Assembly (NCBI GenBank): GCA_017408405.1
Contig: JAFQUP010000161.1
Span: 1 to 45,283 of the forward strand
DNA from: Thermoguttaceae bacterium
Lineage (GTDB): Bacteria; Planctomycetota; Planctomycetia; Pirellulales; Thermoguttaceae
Reading direction: 5' to 3'
Length of the DNA: 45,283 nucleotides
Of this stretch, positions 15,857 through 24,285 are shown piece after piece. Position 1 is the first letter of the stretch. Each line of letters opens with the position of its first letter. Under the pieces are notes generated by a model, which made no database searches, was not told the DNA's origin, and saw only the letters and a list, made by a program, of their open reading frames with translations. Made by a program: the position numbers and the translations under genes.

Positions 15857-17767
15857 TTATGCTTCATGGGTCGTCATGACTTCGATAATTGTTTCGTAAT
15901 CCCCAATGGGAGTGAATCTTCCGATAAAAGTTTCCGAGTTAAGGTTTTTTCCCAATACGGACCGATTGGCGGTATCTTTCATGGCTCGATAGATAAGCCA
16001 TTGTTCATCGTCGATTTGGACTCGAAAACCGGATGCCAGATGAGGGGGAAGATTTTGGAGTTTTTCACCAACGGAGAGTCTCCTCCAGGTCAGAGCGGAG
16101 TGAGTTCTTTGAGGGTTCAAATCAATGAAGACAGGAGAGTAAAAAGCACTTTTTTCTAACTGCAGGGAGGTATGAATAAAGTGGTTTTCCGCTGAAAAAC
16201 GATTCGGCGCGCTTAACTGTGTCCTCCATTCAGGAAACGCGAGAGGCAGAAACATGGCGTTACTGCCGTTTGGAGCGGTTGCGTGAAGTTCCAGTGAGGA
16301 GCAATCCTGGCGAAAGATCGTATTGGGCAGGCAGGGAAGTGTGGAGGTCCATCGAAGAGTTCCGTTTCGGATGTCTTGCCCATGGAAATTGTCTTTGGAA
16401 ACCGCTTCTCCCAAGAGAAGAAAACGGTCCTTTTTGGCTAAAAGAAATTGCCTTTGAAGTGAAAAATCCTCAGACAGTTTCATTTCCAATTCAAGATATT
16501 CCGCTTCGTCCGTACTGTGACTGAAGAGAATTTTCCATTTGCCAAGCGGGGAAAGCGGTTTTTTATTCCAGTATCCCTCAAAGGACCACTTGCCGGAAAT
16601 CAGCGGTCTCTTGCGGTTCACGATTTCAATCCTGGGGTAGTTGGTATCCCAGGAAATCGTTGCTCCTGTTCGGCTTTTCCAGCTTTTCTGCATGATTCTG
16701 ATTCGTCCCCAGGGAGAGTGATTTGATGGATCCGGAAGATCTTTCTGGTGTTTATCTGAATCCTGCGCGATGAGATCAGGCAGGATAGAGACCGCAAGTT
16801 TTTTGTCGTCAAGGTCCGAATCGAATTTCAAAGCCGCGATGAAAAGTTCCGGGCACCAGAACGCGGTTTTTTCCTCCCGGCTGCTGAAAACCAGTGAACC
16901 ATCCGGCCGGGTCAGGTAAATCAACATTCGGACCATCCACTCGAAATTTGAAAGGGAATCCGGGTTCCAGATGGAAGAGAATTTCGACAGAGAAACTCTG
17001 GCGGATTCTTTATTAAGTTTTTGCGTCGTTTGTGCTTTTTTCTCCTTGCCGCGGCATGGCTCTGGCTCTGAAATTCCCCAGTCAAGCCAGCGCATTCGCG
17101 TCCAGGAGGCCGCCAACATTCGAAAAATCGGGAGAAGTTCCGCTTTGGGAGTTCCTGCTCCATCCAGAAAATTATCGAGAGAATCTGAAAGAATCTTTTG
17201 GGCCTGACGCAAGAGTTTTTCCGCGCGATGTTCCCATTTGTTCCAATCTTCGGGAATAAAAATTTGTGGAAGATGACACTTGGCAAGGCAGATCTGGTAC
17301 GCGATGGTTTGAGCAAGTTCACCCGCGAGAAGAAGATTGCCGAGTGGTTCGTCCTCCTGCGAAAGCGCGGCGGCATCTATGGCTAAAGATTCCAATTCAT
17401 CCAGCTGTCGTGAAAATTCATCTTTTGTGAAAACTCCTTTTTCTGCCAGTTTAACCAGACTTCGGGCAATTGCCAGGATTGGGAATGCTCCGGCTGGAAG
17501 AGCGTTCCTGGTTTCGGCTTGTTTCTGGATATGCCGGATCATTTCTGCTGAAAGTAATTCGGGATAGTCATTCTTTTGTGCCTTGCCATTTGGAGAGCTT
17601 TCATGAAATGTCATCTGAAAAAGAGCGTAAATCAGATTTCGGGCAGAGGTCTCCCAATCTTTCATGCTTTCACCAAAAAAACTGCTGCTGAATGGAACAC
17701 CCCACAGAACATGAGGAGTAATTCCTGAACGGGTTTGAAAAAGCTGATCCGGATGAAGATAAAGCAT
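15857..17767 (-). CDS. Uncharacterised 636-residue protein
   Basis: I do not recognise this protein. It has no signal peptide. Its first half (to about 300) is predicted mostly helical, with segments such as PILAIARSLVKLAEKGVF and GELAQTIAYQICL, which could be an alpha-alpha barrel. Its second half (about 370-620) is rich in beta-type segments with many aromatic residues (GKWSFEGYWNKKPLSPLGKW, LSEDFSLQRQFLLAKKDRFLLLGEAVS). A helical part followed by a beta sandwich recalls polysaccharide lyases of the heparinase II/III type, but no catalytic motif can be pointed to, so this is only a suggestion. The ATG has CAGG six bases ahead of it. It is divergent from the YdjY lipoprotein gene, with 168 bases between the two starts. 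Confidence 0.6.
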   Translation of the reverse strand: MLYLHPDQLFQTRSGITPHVLWGVPFSSSFFGESMKDWETSARNLIYALFQMTFHESSPNGKAQKNDYPELLSAEMIRHIQKQAETRNALPAGAFPILAIARSLVKLAEKGVFTKDEFSRQLDELESLAIDAAALSQEDEPLGNLLLAGELAQTIAYQICLAKCHLPQIFIPEDWNKWEHRAEKLLRQAQKILSDSLDNFLDGAGTPKAELLPIFRMLAASWTRMRWLDWGISEPEPCRGKEKKAQTTQKLNKESARVSLSKFSSIWNPDSLSNFEWMVRMLIYLTRPDGSLVFSSREEKTAFWCPELFIAALKFDSDLDDKKLAVSILPDLIAQDSDKHQKDLPDPSNHSPWGRIRIMQKSWKSRTGATISWDTNYPRIEIVNRKRPLISGKWSFEGYWNKKPLSPLGKWKILFSHSTDEAEYLELEMKLSEDFSLQRQFLLAKKDRFLLLGEAVSKDNFHGQDIRNGTLRWTSTLPCLPNTIFRQDCSSLELHATAPNGSNAMFLPLAFPEWRTQLSAPNRFSAENHFIHTSLQLEKSAFYSPVFIDLNPQRTHSALTWRRLSVGEKLQNLPPHLASGFRVQIDDEQWLIYRAMKDTANRSVLGKNLNSETFIGRFTPIGDYETIIEVMTTHEA

Positions 17768-17935
17768 AAAAAACCTGAAGGCCTTACTTAATTGTCAAAA
17801 AATTTGTTAAAAAATGAATATTTCAGCAAAACTCTTCAATTTTTTGTGAGTTTTGGGTAGTTTGCTATTTCTTTTTCTGAAATTTAGTATATCATAAAAA
17901 ATAGTTTGTGTTGAGTGCAATTCAGGAGATTCACT

Positions 17936-19096
17936 ATGAAAAATCCAATTTTATCCCAAAAACCCTTTTTTCAGGGAGTTTGTGTTCTTCTTTTAGTTGT
18001 TTTGGGCGGAAGTGTGTTCGGTTGTCGGGAGCAGGGGAAAGCTGATTTCTCCCCGATGGCCGATTCATCCGAAATTTCAAAACCTTCTCAAGCAGATGAA
18101 GAACAGCCGTTACTGGATGGTCGTGACCAGACGGCGCCGTTTGGTGAAAATGAGTTTTCAGAAAAAGCTCCGACTTCTGAAGAAACCGGTTTTCCGCTCG
18201 ATGGAATGGCCGTGGAGGTTCCATTGAAGCATGACGAAAATGGTGAAAAGAGTAAAAGCGTCGATGAAGAGGCGGAGGAAAGCGTTCCTGAATTTGGTGA
18301 AGGTGAGGATTTTAATGTCGCGACGCCTGAAAATTCTTCGATCAGTCAGGAGGAACTGGATAAATATATCGAGGACGACGAGTATATGTTTGAGCCGCTT
18401 AAACTCGAAGAGCCTTACTTTGAAAACAGTGCGGAACTGGTTCGCCTTCATCCTGATAAACCGGTTTGGATAGATAAAAATCGTGAGAATATTGTGCTTC
18501 AGGGGTGGATTTGCCAGACGAAAGTCATGCTGGAATTCTTTCTCTGCCAGGGAAGCGGTGGAATTCGTACTTTTCCATACGACGACGAAACTGGGAAACC
18601 GGCGAAAATGCTTATGTTTAATGGAACAAAATGTCATGAATCGGTCGCCTGTACTGAGGTCCCAGGCCATGTCATTCACGCGGCATTACTCGCTCTTGGA
18701 GCTGAACCGGGACAGCCCGTTCAGTTTCAGCCTGATTTTAAAGCTCCGACCGGAGAAGAGATTGAAGTGACTATCCGTTGGAAAAAAGAGGATGGTTCCA
18801 TCGCGGAATATCGTGCTCAGGAGTTGATCCTCGATACGGAAGGGAAGAAGATGTCTGTTCCGTGGGTTTTCGCGGGAAGTCTTTTTTATGAAGATGGAGA
18901 AGGGGAAAAAAGATATGCCGCGGACATGGAGGGGGAATTCATTGCCGTCTCCAATTTTCCGAGTGTGATTCTCGATGTTCCGGCTGCCAGTACAAACGTG
19001 AATTCTGCGCTCACTTATGTCGCTAATGAAAAAATCCTTCCTGAACGCGGAACTCCCATAACGATCATTCTCTCAAGAATTAAGACTGAATTTTGA
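17936..19096 (+). CDS. YdjY-domain lipoprotein
   Basis: A 386-residue probable lipoprotein. A hydrophobic segment (about 10-29) ends in SVFGC, giving a lipidation Cys at residue 30. An acidic, Ser/Glu-rich linker runs to about residue 165 and is probably disordered. The C-terminal 215 residues match the YdjY domain known from planctomycete and some gammaproteobacterial proteins: VLQGWICQTKVMLEFFLCQG, KCHESVACTEVPGHVIHAALLALGA and VPWVFAGSLFYED. The domain's function is unknown; the conserved Cys and His residues could bind metal or a cofactor, which is inference. The start is set at MKNPIL, where GGAG lies seven bases upstream; an in-frame start seven codons earlier lacks one. The gene is convergent with hisH, and a long hairpin lies between the two. 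Confidence 0.8.
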   Translation: MKNPILSQKPFFQGVCVLLLVVLGGSVFGCREQGKADFSPMADSSEISKPSQADEEQPLLDGRDQTAPFGENEFSEKAPTSEETGFPLDGMAVEVPLKHDENGEKSKSVDEEAEESVPEFGEGEDFNVATPENSSISQEELDKYIEDDEYMFEPLKLEEPYFENSAELVRLHPDKPVWIDKNRENIVLQGWICQTKVMLEFFLCQGSGGIRTFPYDDETGKPAKMLMFNGTKCHESVACTEVPGHVIHAALLALGAEPGQPVQFQPDFKAPTGEEIEVTIRWKKEDGSIAEYRAQELILDTEGKKMSVPWVFAGSLFYEDGEGEKRYAADMEGEFIAVSNFPSVILDVPAASTNVNSALTYVANEKILPERGTPITIILSRIKTEF

Positions 19097-19157
19097 TTGT
19101 GAAATAGACGTTCTCAATCAATTCTTCCGGTTCGCAAATTTTCTTCGTTTTTGGGGA

Positions 19158-19202
19158 AAACCTCAAACAGGAACCTTTTTAGCGGGTTCCCGTTTGAGGT
19201 TT
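19158..19202. terminator. Long hairpin between convergent genes
   Basis: Outer arms of 11 bp (19158-19168 with 19192-19202) and inner arms of 6 bp (19170-19175 with 19185-19190), separated by one mismatch. It probably ends both the YdjY gene and hisH. The T-runs after it are short on both strands, so it may work by structure more than by a U-tract. Confidence 0.65.
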
Positions 19203-19212
19203 CGATGATGAA

Positions 19213-19848
19213 TCACATTCGGTGAATAAAGTTTTCTAAAAGTTTTAAACCGGCCCCTTGGCTTTTTTCTGGATGAAACTGCGTAGCGACGATGTTTTCA
19301 CGAGTTATGGCGGAGCAGAATTCGTATCCGTAAAAAGTACGGGACGCGATATCCGCTTTTGCTTCTGAAACCAAATGGTAGGAATGAACAAAATAGAAAA
19401 AAGTTCCCGGAATAATTCCTTTCCAGAATGGATGATCCGGCTGCTCAACCGTAATTTGATTCCAGCCGATATGCGGAATGGATAGTTTTTCGCCTGCCAT
19501 CGCAATCTGCTCCTTCGTGAAATTAAAACGAACGACTTCTCCCTTAAGAAGTCCCAAACCTTCAAATTCCCCATTTTCAAAACTGCGTTCAAACAGCATC
19601 TGCATTCCGAGGCAAATTCCCAGAAAAGGGGTTCCGCTTTTGATTTTCTCCAGCATTGCTTCTACCAGATTGCTGCGCCGAAGAAACGTAATGGCATTTT
19701 CAAAAGCCCCAACTCCCGGGAGTATGAGTTTGTCGGAAGCGAGAACTTCTTCCGGTTTCGTGATTAATCGACATTCCGCGTTTTGGCGTTCGACGGATTT
19801 TTGGACACTACTCAGATTTCCCATTCCATAATCGATGATACCAATCAT
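19213..19848 (-). CDS. hisH: Imidazole glycerol phosphate synthase, glutaminase subunit HisH
   Basis: A 211-residue class I glutamine amidotransferase. It releases ammonia from glutamine and channels it to HisF, which makes imidazole glycerol phosphate and AICAR in histidine synthesis. The catalytic triad is visible: Cys79 in LGICLGMQM, His192 and Glu194 in QFHPEKS. GVGAFENA and PHIGWNQ are family motifs. A TTG two codons upstream also could start the frame, but the ATG at 19848 has GAGG eight bases ahead, the better spacing. It begins just ten bases after the yacG stop codon, so the two are probably translated from one message. hisF and the other his genes are not in this window, so the histidine genes seem dispersed here. 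Confidence 0.95.
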   Translation of the reverse strand: MIGIIDYGMGNLSSVQKSVERQNAECRLITKPEEVLASDKLILPGVGAFENAITFLRRSNLVEAMLEKIKSGTPFLGICLGMQMLFERSFENGEFEGLGLLKGEVVRFNFTKEQIAMAGEKLSIPHIGWNQITVEQPDHPFWKGIIPGTFFYFVHSYHLVSEAKADIASRTFYGYEFCSAITRENIVATQFHPEKSQGAGLKLLENFIHRM

Positions 19849-19858
19849 TTTCAATGCC

Positions 19859-20110
19859 TCAAGAATTTTTTTTGCGCAGGTTGTTTCTACTCACTCGGTC
19901 CGTTGCTTGAACTTCCGCCTCAAGCTCACCTGCCAGAGCTTCTTCTGCCCGGCGTTCAAACTCTGCCTCAATGTCAAGAGGAATCGAAAACTCTTCACTG
20001 AACCAGCCATTCAAATCAGCCAGGCGGCACCGTCTTGAGCAAAACGGCATCGCTTCACTTTTTTCCGAATCAAAAATCCTTTGACACTTTGGACATTTAA
20101 TGAGAGCCAT
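19859..20110 (-). CDS. yacG: DNA gyrase inhibitor / zinc-binding protein YacG
   Basis: An 83-residue zinc-finger protein. The four Cys ligands are Cys6 and Cys9 (CPKC) and Cys24 and Cys28 (FCSRRC), followed by the family's RLADLNGWFSEEFSIP segment. In E. coli YacG binds GyrB and blocks its DNA binding. Length and motif order fit the family well; the C-terminal third is Glu/Ala-rich and poorly conserved in general. A weak AGG site lies eight bases before the ATG. It is followed directly by hisH, a pairing that has no known functional logic. Confidence 0.9.
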   Translation of the reverse strand: MALIKCPKCQRIFDSEKSEAMPFCSRRCRLADLNGWFSEEFSIPLDIEAEFERRAEEALAGELEAEVQATDRVSRNNLRKKNS

Positions 20111-20150
20111 GGCAAAAACCTGTGAAAAAAGAGCTGTGAATTTGAAAAAT

Positions 20151-20190
20151 CAAAAAGGGATGAGACTGCCGAAATGGAAGTTTCATCCCT
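20151..20190 (-). terminator. Rho-independent terminator of the ketosynthase-like gene
   Basis: On the minus strand an 8-bp stem (20183-20190 with 20156-20163), with further pairs inside, is followed by five T (plus-strand A at 20152-20156). It separates the ketosynthase-like gene from yacG. Confidence 0.85.
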
Positions 20191-20217
20191 CAAGAAAGTT
20201 AAAAACCAAGCGGAAAA

Positions 20218-21537
20218 CTATCTTCCGATAATTAAAACAGAAGCCTGTCCGTAATAGTTAAAGGCGATAACGGCAGCCGCTTTTTTGTCAGTCGGCAACG
20301 GAGCGCCCAACACCAGTTTGACCGGGCAGTCGGCCGCGGGTTTGGTGCTGTTGGCAATCGCGGGAATCATTCCTTTGTGGAGAGCCAAAACTGCCGTAAC
20401 GACAGAAACCGCCGAGGAACCGGCAAAAGCGTAACCTGTCGCGCTATTGACGCAGGTTACCGGTACTTCACTTCCAACGACAGCGGCAATCGCTTCCGCT
20501 TCTTTTCGGTCATGATATTTCGACGCCAAACCTTCCGCCATGACAAACGCCAGATCTTCCGCCTTGATGCCGGCACGTTCCATCGCGATTTTCAAAGCAT
20601 TCTCAATGCTCTTTCCGGAGAATTTTTCGACATTGATCTGGACATCTTCCTGCTGGGGAGCAAAATCCGTTCCTGAATTCCAGACAGCTTCCGAAGTTTC
20701 GCCATATCCCAAAATTTTTCCGTAAATCTCAACTCCGCGTTTTTCCGCGGACTCACGCGTTTCGAGAATCGCACAGCCGGCACATTCCCCAAGAATCAAA
20801 CCGCCGCGTTCCTCGTCGAAAGGACGATACGCGAGTTTCGGGTCACTTGAATTTGAAATGGGGTACATATTGAAATGGGTTGTCGTCTGCGGCATTGAGG
20901 ACGCGTTGCAGCCGCCAGTAAACATGAGATCCGCCGCACCGCGTTTCAGGACACGAACCGCTTCCGCGACCGCGCTGACTCCGCCAATATCCCCAACGAC
21001 CAGCGTATTGCTTGGGCCGCGCAGGTCGTTCGCGACTCCAATGTGGCAGGCTGTCATATTCGGCAAATATTTCAGCATCCAAAGTGGATACATCGCGTCC
21101 ATATTATTGCCGAAAAGCGAAGGATCGAACGAACCATCTTCTTTCATCGCTCCGGAATAAAGCGGAGTAATTTCTTCCACATCCGCCATAATCATCAACG
21201 CGCCAAAGACGATGCCTTGCCGTTCCGGATCGACAGGTTTTTCATTCAGTTGGGCATCCTCCCACGCATAATCGGAAGAGGCGACTCCCAATTGAATATC
21301 GCGAGCCATGACTTTGATACTTTTTCGGGGACGAATCCGTTTTTTGTCCAGTTCCTTGACCGCTCCGGTTAGAGACGTGGGAAGACCGGCTGACAGAAGA
21401 TCCTCCTGCGTACAGTTATCGAAAGCCGAAAGTCCGCAGGCACCTTCCATCAAAGAATTCCAAAAAGCTTCAGTTCCCGAGCCGATCGAAGAAACGACGC
21501 CCAGTCCAGTAATTACGATTTCGGGTGATTTATCCAT
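20218..21537 (-). CDS. Beta-ketoacyl synthase homologue lacking the catalytic triad
   Basis: A 439-residue protein with the whole thiolase fold of FabF-type ketosynthases: VITGLGVVSSIGSGTEAFWNSL at the start, VLKRGAADLMFTGGCNAS, YRPFDEERGGLILGECAGCAILE and a C-terminal FNYYGQASVLII. FabF enzymes extend acyl chains on ACP using a Cys-His-His triad. Here the active-site Cys position is Asp183 (VVGDIGG instead of the TACxSG type), the first His is Glu335 (MAEGLA instead of NAHGTS) and the second His is Tyr369 (NSATGYA instead of KSMTGHL); the conserved Lys is also changed. It is therefore unlikely to condense acyl groups. Polyketide chain-length factors are the closest precedent for a dead ketosynthase, but they sit beside an active partner and none is here. 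It has its own promoter and terminator, so it is a single-gene unit. Confidence 0.85.
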   Translation of the reverse strand: MDKSPEIVITGLGVVSSIGSGTEAFWNSLMEGACGLSAFDNCTQEDLLSAGLPTSLTGAVKELDKKRIRPRKSIKVMARDIQLGVASSDYAWEDAQLNEKPVDPERQGIVFGALMIMADVEEITPLYSGAMKEDGSFDPSLFGNNMDAMYPLWMLKYLPNMTACHIGVANDLRGPSNTLVVGDIGGVSAVAEAVRVLKRGAADLMFTGGCNASSMPQTTTHFNMYPISNSSDPKLAYRPFDEERGGLILGECAGCAILETRESAEKRGVEIYGKILGYGETSEAVWNSGTDFAPQQEDVQINVEKFSGKSIENALKIAMERAGIKAEDLAFVMAEGLASKYHDRKEAEAIAAVVGSEVPVTCVNSATGYAFAGSSAVSVVTAVLALHKGMIPAIANSTKPAADCPVKLVLGAPLPTDKKAAAVIAFNYYGQASVLIIGR

Positions 21538-21629
21538 ACGTCAATCCGTTTGGCTCAATGCAGTATATGTTAATAATCGCCCGCGGCATAGGCATACCAC
21601 AGGAGAAAATAAATAATTTGTTAAATCTG

Positions 21630-21657
21630 ATTATATACGACTTTTGAAATAATGCAA
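21630..21657 (-). promoter_or_regulatory. Sigma-70-type promoter for the ketosynthase-like gene
   Basis: On the minus strand TTGCAT (21652-21657), 16 bases, then TATAAT (21630-21635). It gives a leader of about 85 bases before the ATG at 21537. Confidence 0.65.
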
Positions 21658-21813
21658 GCTCCCCCTGTTCTTCCTGGAAGAAGAAAAAGTTTCAGCTTCT
21701 GCATATTTTACAAAATTTCCGCTCAATTTCCGCTGATTATTAAATCGGCAAAATTCCTTCAAAAGGTTAATTTTATCTTCAAAAGGGAAAATTTGCCGCT
21801 AATAGCCATGATT

Positions 21814-22959
21814 TTAATGGTCTTCAGGGGAAACTTCATCGAAATCGTAAACGCGGTATGTTTTTTCGCAAATAGTACCGCCTTTTTCGAGACTTCCTCG
21901 CGAGTAGCTGTTGGACTCCAAAACCCAGGAGAATTCAGCTTTCTTTATTTTCCATTTTTCCGCGACCGGTATCAGTGATTGAAGCAGAAGGAGCGGAATT
22001 CCCATCATCTGGTATTCCGGCAGAACACTGGTACAGACCGCGCGAATATCGTGGAATTTACGTTTGGTTTTCAGGATTTCAAGAAATCCGAAGGGGAAAA
22101 GTCTGCCTTTGATTTTGCGGATCGCGGGATTAAAGTCCGGAATGCAAAGCATCGTACCAACGATTTTTCCGTCGACTTCCGCGCAGGCAACGAGATCCGG
22201 CACAAGAAGGGTTTTGAGGCCTTTGGCTTCTTCCTCAAGCTCCTTTTCTGACATGGGAACGTATCCCCATGTGTTGGAAAGAGAGCGGTTATAGATGGTG
22301 AGGTATTCCCGAATTTCCTCGTCAAATCGGGAAATGTCCATTTTACGGACTTTGACGCCAAAACGTTCTTTAATCTGCTCCGCAAATGACGTGTATTTAT
22401 TAATGACGCCCGGAAGCATATCAATGTATCCGACATACGCGTAAAGATCCTGAGCCTTTTTGAAACCGTAATTTTCAATCAGTTCAGCATAGTATTTCGG
22501 ATTATATGTCATCATGAACATTGGCGAAGAGTCAAAACCATCGATCAAAAGACCAAGTTCATGATTAATGGAAGGATTCATTGGCCCGCGAATATTTTGG
22601 ATGCCGTTTTCACGCAGCCACGCGCGTGCGGTGTCAAACAGGGCATTCGCGGCTTCCTGGTCATTTTCACATTCAAAGAATCCGAAAAAACCGCGATTGT
22701 CCTGGTGAAGGTCCAGATGACCCTGGTTGATAATCGCGGCGATACGGCCAACGACTTTTCCATTTCTTCGCGCGAGAAAAGTCTGGACTCTGTTTCGGAT
22801 ATAAAAAGAATCTTTCTTAAAGCCAACAAGTCCTTTATGGGTGCAAAGGAGCGGTGGTATCCAATACGGATCTTTCGCGTAAATTTTCCATGGAAGCTGC
22901 AGAAACGCACGGCGATCCCAAAAACCGCGAACAGGCGTTACCTCTACCGAATTTGCCAT
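21814..22959 (-). CDS. YghO-like GNAT-fold acetyltransferase family protein
   Basis: A 381-residue cytosolic protein resembling the E. coli YghO group. It begins with VEVTPVRGFWDRRAFLQLPWKIYAKDPYWIPPL, and continues with RIAAIINQGHLD, NIRGPMNPSINHELGLLIDGFDSSP and a C-terminal YQMMGIPLLLLQSLI with the acetyl-CoA-binding character of GNAT proteins. The substrate is unknown; proteins of this type are found near lipid or amino-acid conjugation genes in several bacteria. Two ATGs lie close together; AGGAG is eight bases before the second, which I take as the start. It is a single gene, 276 bases before the ketosynthase-like gene on the same strand, and the region between holds only AT-rich sequence and that gene's promoter. 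Confidence 0.75.
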   Translation of the reverse strand: MANSVEVTPVRGFWDRRAFLQLPWKIYAKDPYWIPPLLCTHKGLVGFKKDSFYIRNRVQTFLARRNGKVVGRIAAIINQGHLDLHQDNRGFFGFFECENDQEAANALFDTARAWLRENGIQNIRGPMNPSINHELGLLIDGFDSSPMFMMTYNPKYYAELIENYGFKKAQDLYAYVGYIDMLPGVINKYTSFAEQIKERFGVKVRKMDISRFDEEIREYLTIYNRSLSNTWGYVPMSEKELEEEAKGLKTLLVPDLVACAEVDGKIVGTMLCIPDFNPAIRKIKGRLFPFGFLEILKTKRKFHDIRAVCTSVLPEYQMMGIPLLLLQSLIPVAEKWKIKKAEFSWVLESNSYSRGSLEKGGTICEKTYRVYDFDEVSPEDH

Positions 22960-23229
22960 AATCATCTCTCCTTTTTGAAAGATAAACTCTATGTATCTTT
23001 CCGATTATACCCTGTTTTGAGAAAATTAAAAGGCCTATCCCGGAATTTTATTTAAATTTTGCGTAAAAAACAGGTTATTTTTTTCTTTTTTTCAGGTAAA
23101 TTCTGATTCAGACAGATCTTAGGTCCGCTGAATTTGAGTTTTGAGTATTGGTTCCGGTAAGTAACGGCAGCATTTGGATAATTTCAGGAATTAACCAATC
23201 TTCATTTTGCCCGTGGGTTTGCGGGTAAA

Positions 23230-24279
23230 TCAGTACCAGCGGTCCAAGAGCGCTTTCAGCTGTTCGCCGGTTCGGAATTGAACGAAGTCATCACGAACGG
23301 TTTCATGCCGCGGGTGAAGTCTGGCGTATTTGATACAGAATTTTTTCATATTGAATACCGCTCTTTTTTCACCATAAAGTTCCGTGGAAAGCGCGAAATG
23401 TTCCTCAATTACCTCACGCTGCTCTTTGAGGTCCGGTGGAGCGGGAAGCGGGCGTCCTGCCGCTAATTCGCGCAGTTCACGAAAGATCCACGGATTTCCA
23501 ATCGCGCCTCTGGCAATCGTTACTCCGTTGACACCGGTTGTTTCCATCATCCGTACGCAGTCCATCGGCGTGAAGAGGTCACCACTGCCAAGAATCGTAC
23601 AGTCAGGAGCGTAATTTCGCAATTCGGTGAGAAAATCCCAGTTGCTTGAACCGGCGTAGCGCTGAAGAACGGTACGCGGATGAACGGTAAAAACAGAGAT
23701 TCCCAGTTTACGGGCACCATCGAAGATTTGGAAAAATTTATCTCGGCTTTCCGTGGAATCATCCAGCCCACGGCGCATTTTGAGAGAAACCGGGATGTGG
23801 CTCGGAACCGTATCCCGTACGCTTCGGACGATAGCGAGCGCGTTTTCCGGCTGAGAGAGATGAAATCCGCCTCGGTGACGTCCAAGGATTTTTTTAACGG
23901 GACAGCCAAAATTAATATCAACCCAGTCAAATCCCCATTCGACAACTTTCAGAGCGGCAGCCGTGAAATCCTCGGGACCCACTCCCATGAGCTGCGCGCC
24001 GACAGGATGATCATCTTCGTCAACGCGCAGAAAACGCTTTGCTTTTTTTCCTTTGGCGTGAGTGACGGAGATGATGAATTCATCGAGCATGACTTCGCTG
24101 ATTGTCGCGCTCGCGCCAAGATTGCGGACGATACGACGTTCCGCCCAGTCACTGATTCCGCTTAACGCTGCCTGAACGCAAGGGAAACCGATCCGAATGG
24201 ATCCGATAGACAGGTCCGGAAAACTGAAATTTGGTGAAGGATTCCAGGGAATTTCGGAAAAGGGAGCATCGTAGTTCAT
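23230..24279 (-). CDS. dus: tRNA-dihydrouridine synthase (Dus family)
   Basis: A 349-residue flavoenzyme that reduces specific uridines in the tRNA D-loop to dihydrouridine with NADPH and FMN. Seen motifs are VQAALSGISDWAERR near the start, the FMN-site segment PVGAQLMGVGPEDF, the catalytic Cys126 in DINFGCPVKK, and TVHPRTVLQRYAGSSNWDF with VTIARGAIGNPWIF for phosphate binding. The layout resembles DusB more than DusA or DusC, but the exact uridine cannot be assigned. It starts seven bases after the uvrA stop codon, so the two form an operon and the Dus start is probably coupled to uvrA translation; no strong ribosome site is seen. Confidence 0.92.
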   Translation of the reverse strand: MNYDAPFSEIPWNPSPNFSFPDLSIGSIRIGFPCVQAALSGISDWAERRIVRNLGASATISEVMLDEFIISVTHAKGKKAKRFLRVDEDDHPVGAQLMGVGPEDFTAAALKVVEWGFDWVDINFGCPVKKILGRHRGGFHLSQPENALAIVRSVRDTVPSHIPVSLKMRRGLDDSTESRDKFFQIFDGARKLGISVFTVHPRTVLQRYAGSSNWDFLTELRNYAPDCTILGSGDLFTPMDCVRMMETTGVNGVTIARGAIGNPWIFRELRELAAGRPLPAPPDLKEQREVIEEHFALSTELYGEKRAVFNMKKFCIKYARLHPRHETVRDDFVQFRTGEQLKALLDRWY

Positions 24280-24285
24280 GATCGT

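Noticed and set aside
21652..21978. 108-codon plus-strand frame
   Set aside because: It overlaps the end of the acetyltransferase-like gene on the other strand, begins within a promoter and has no resemblance to known proteins.
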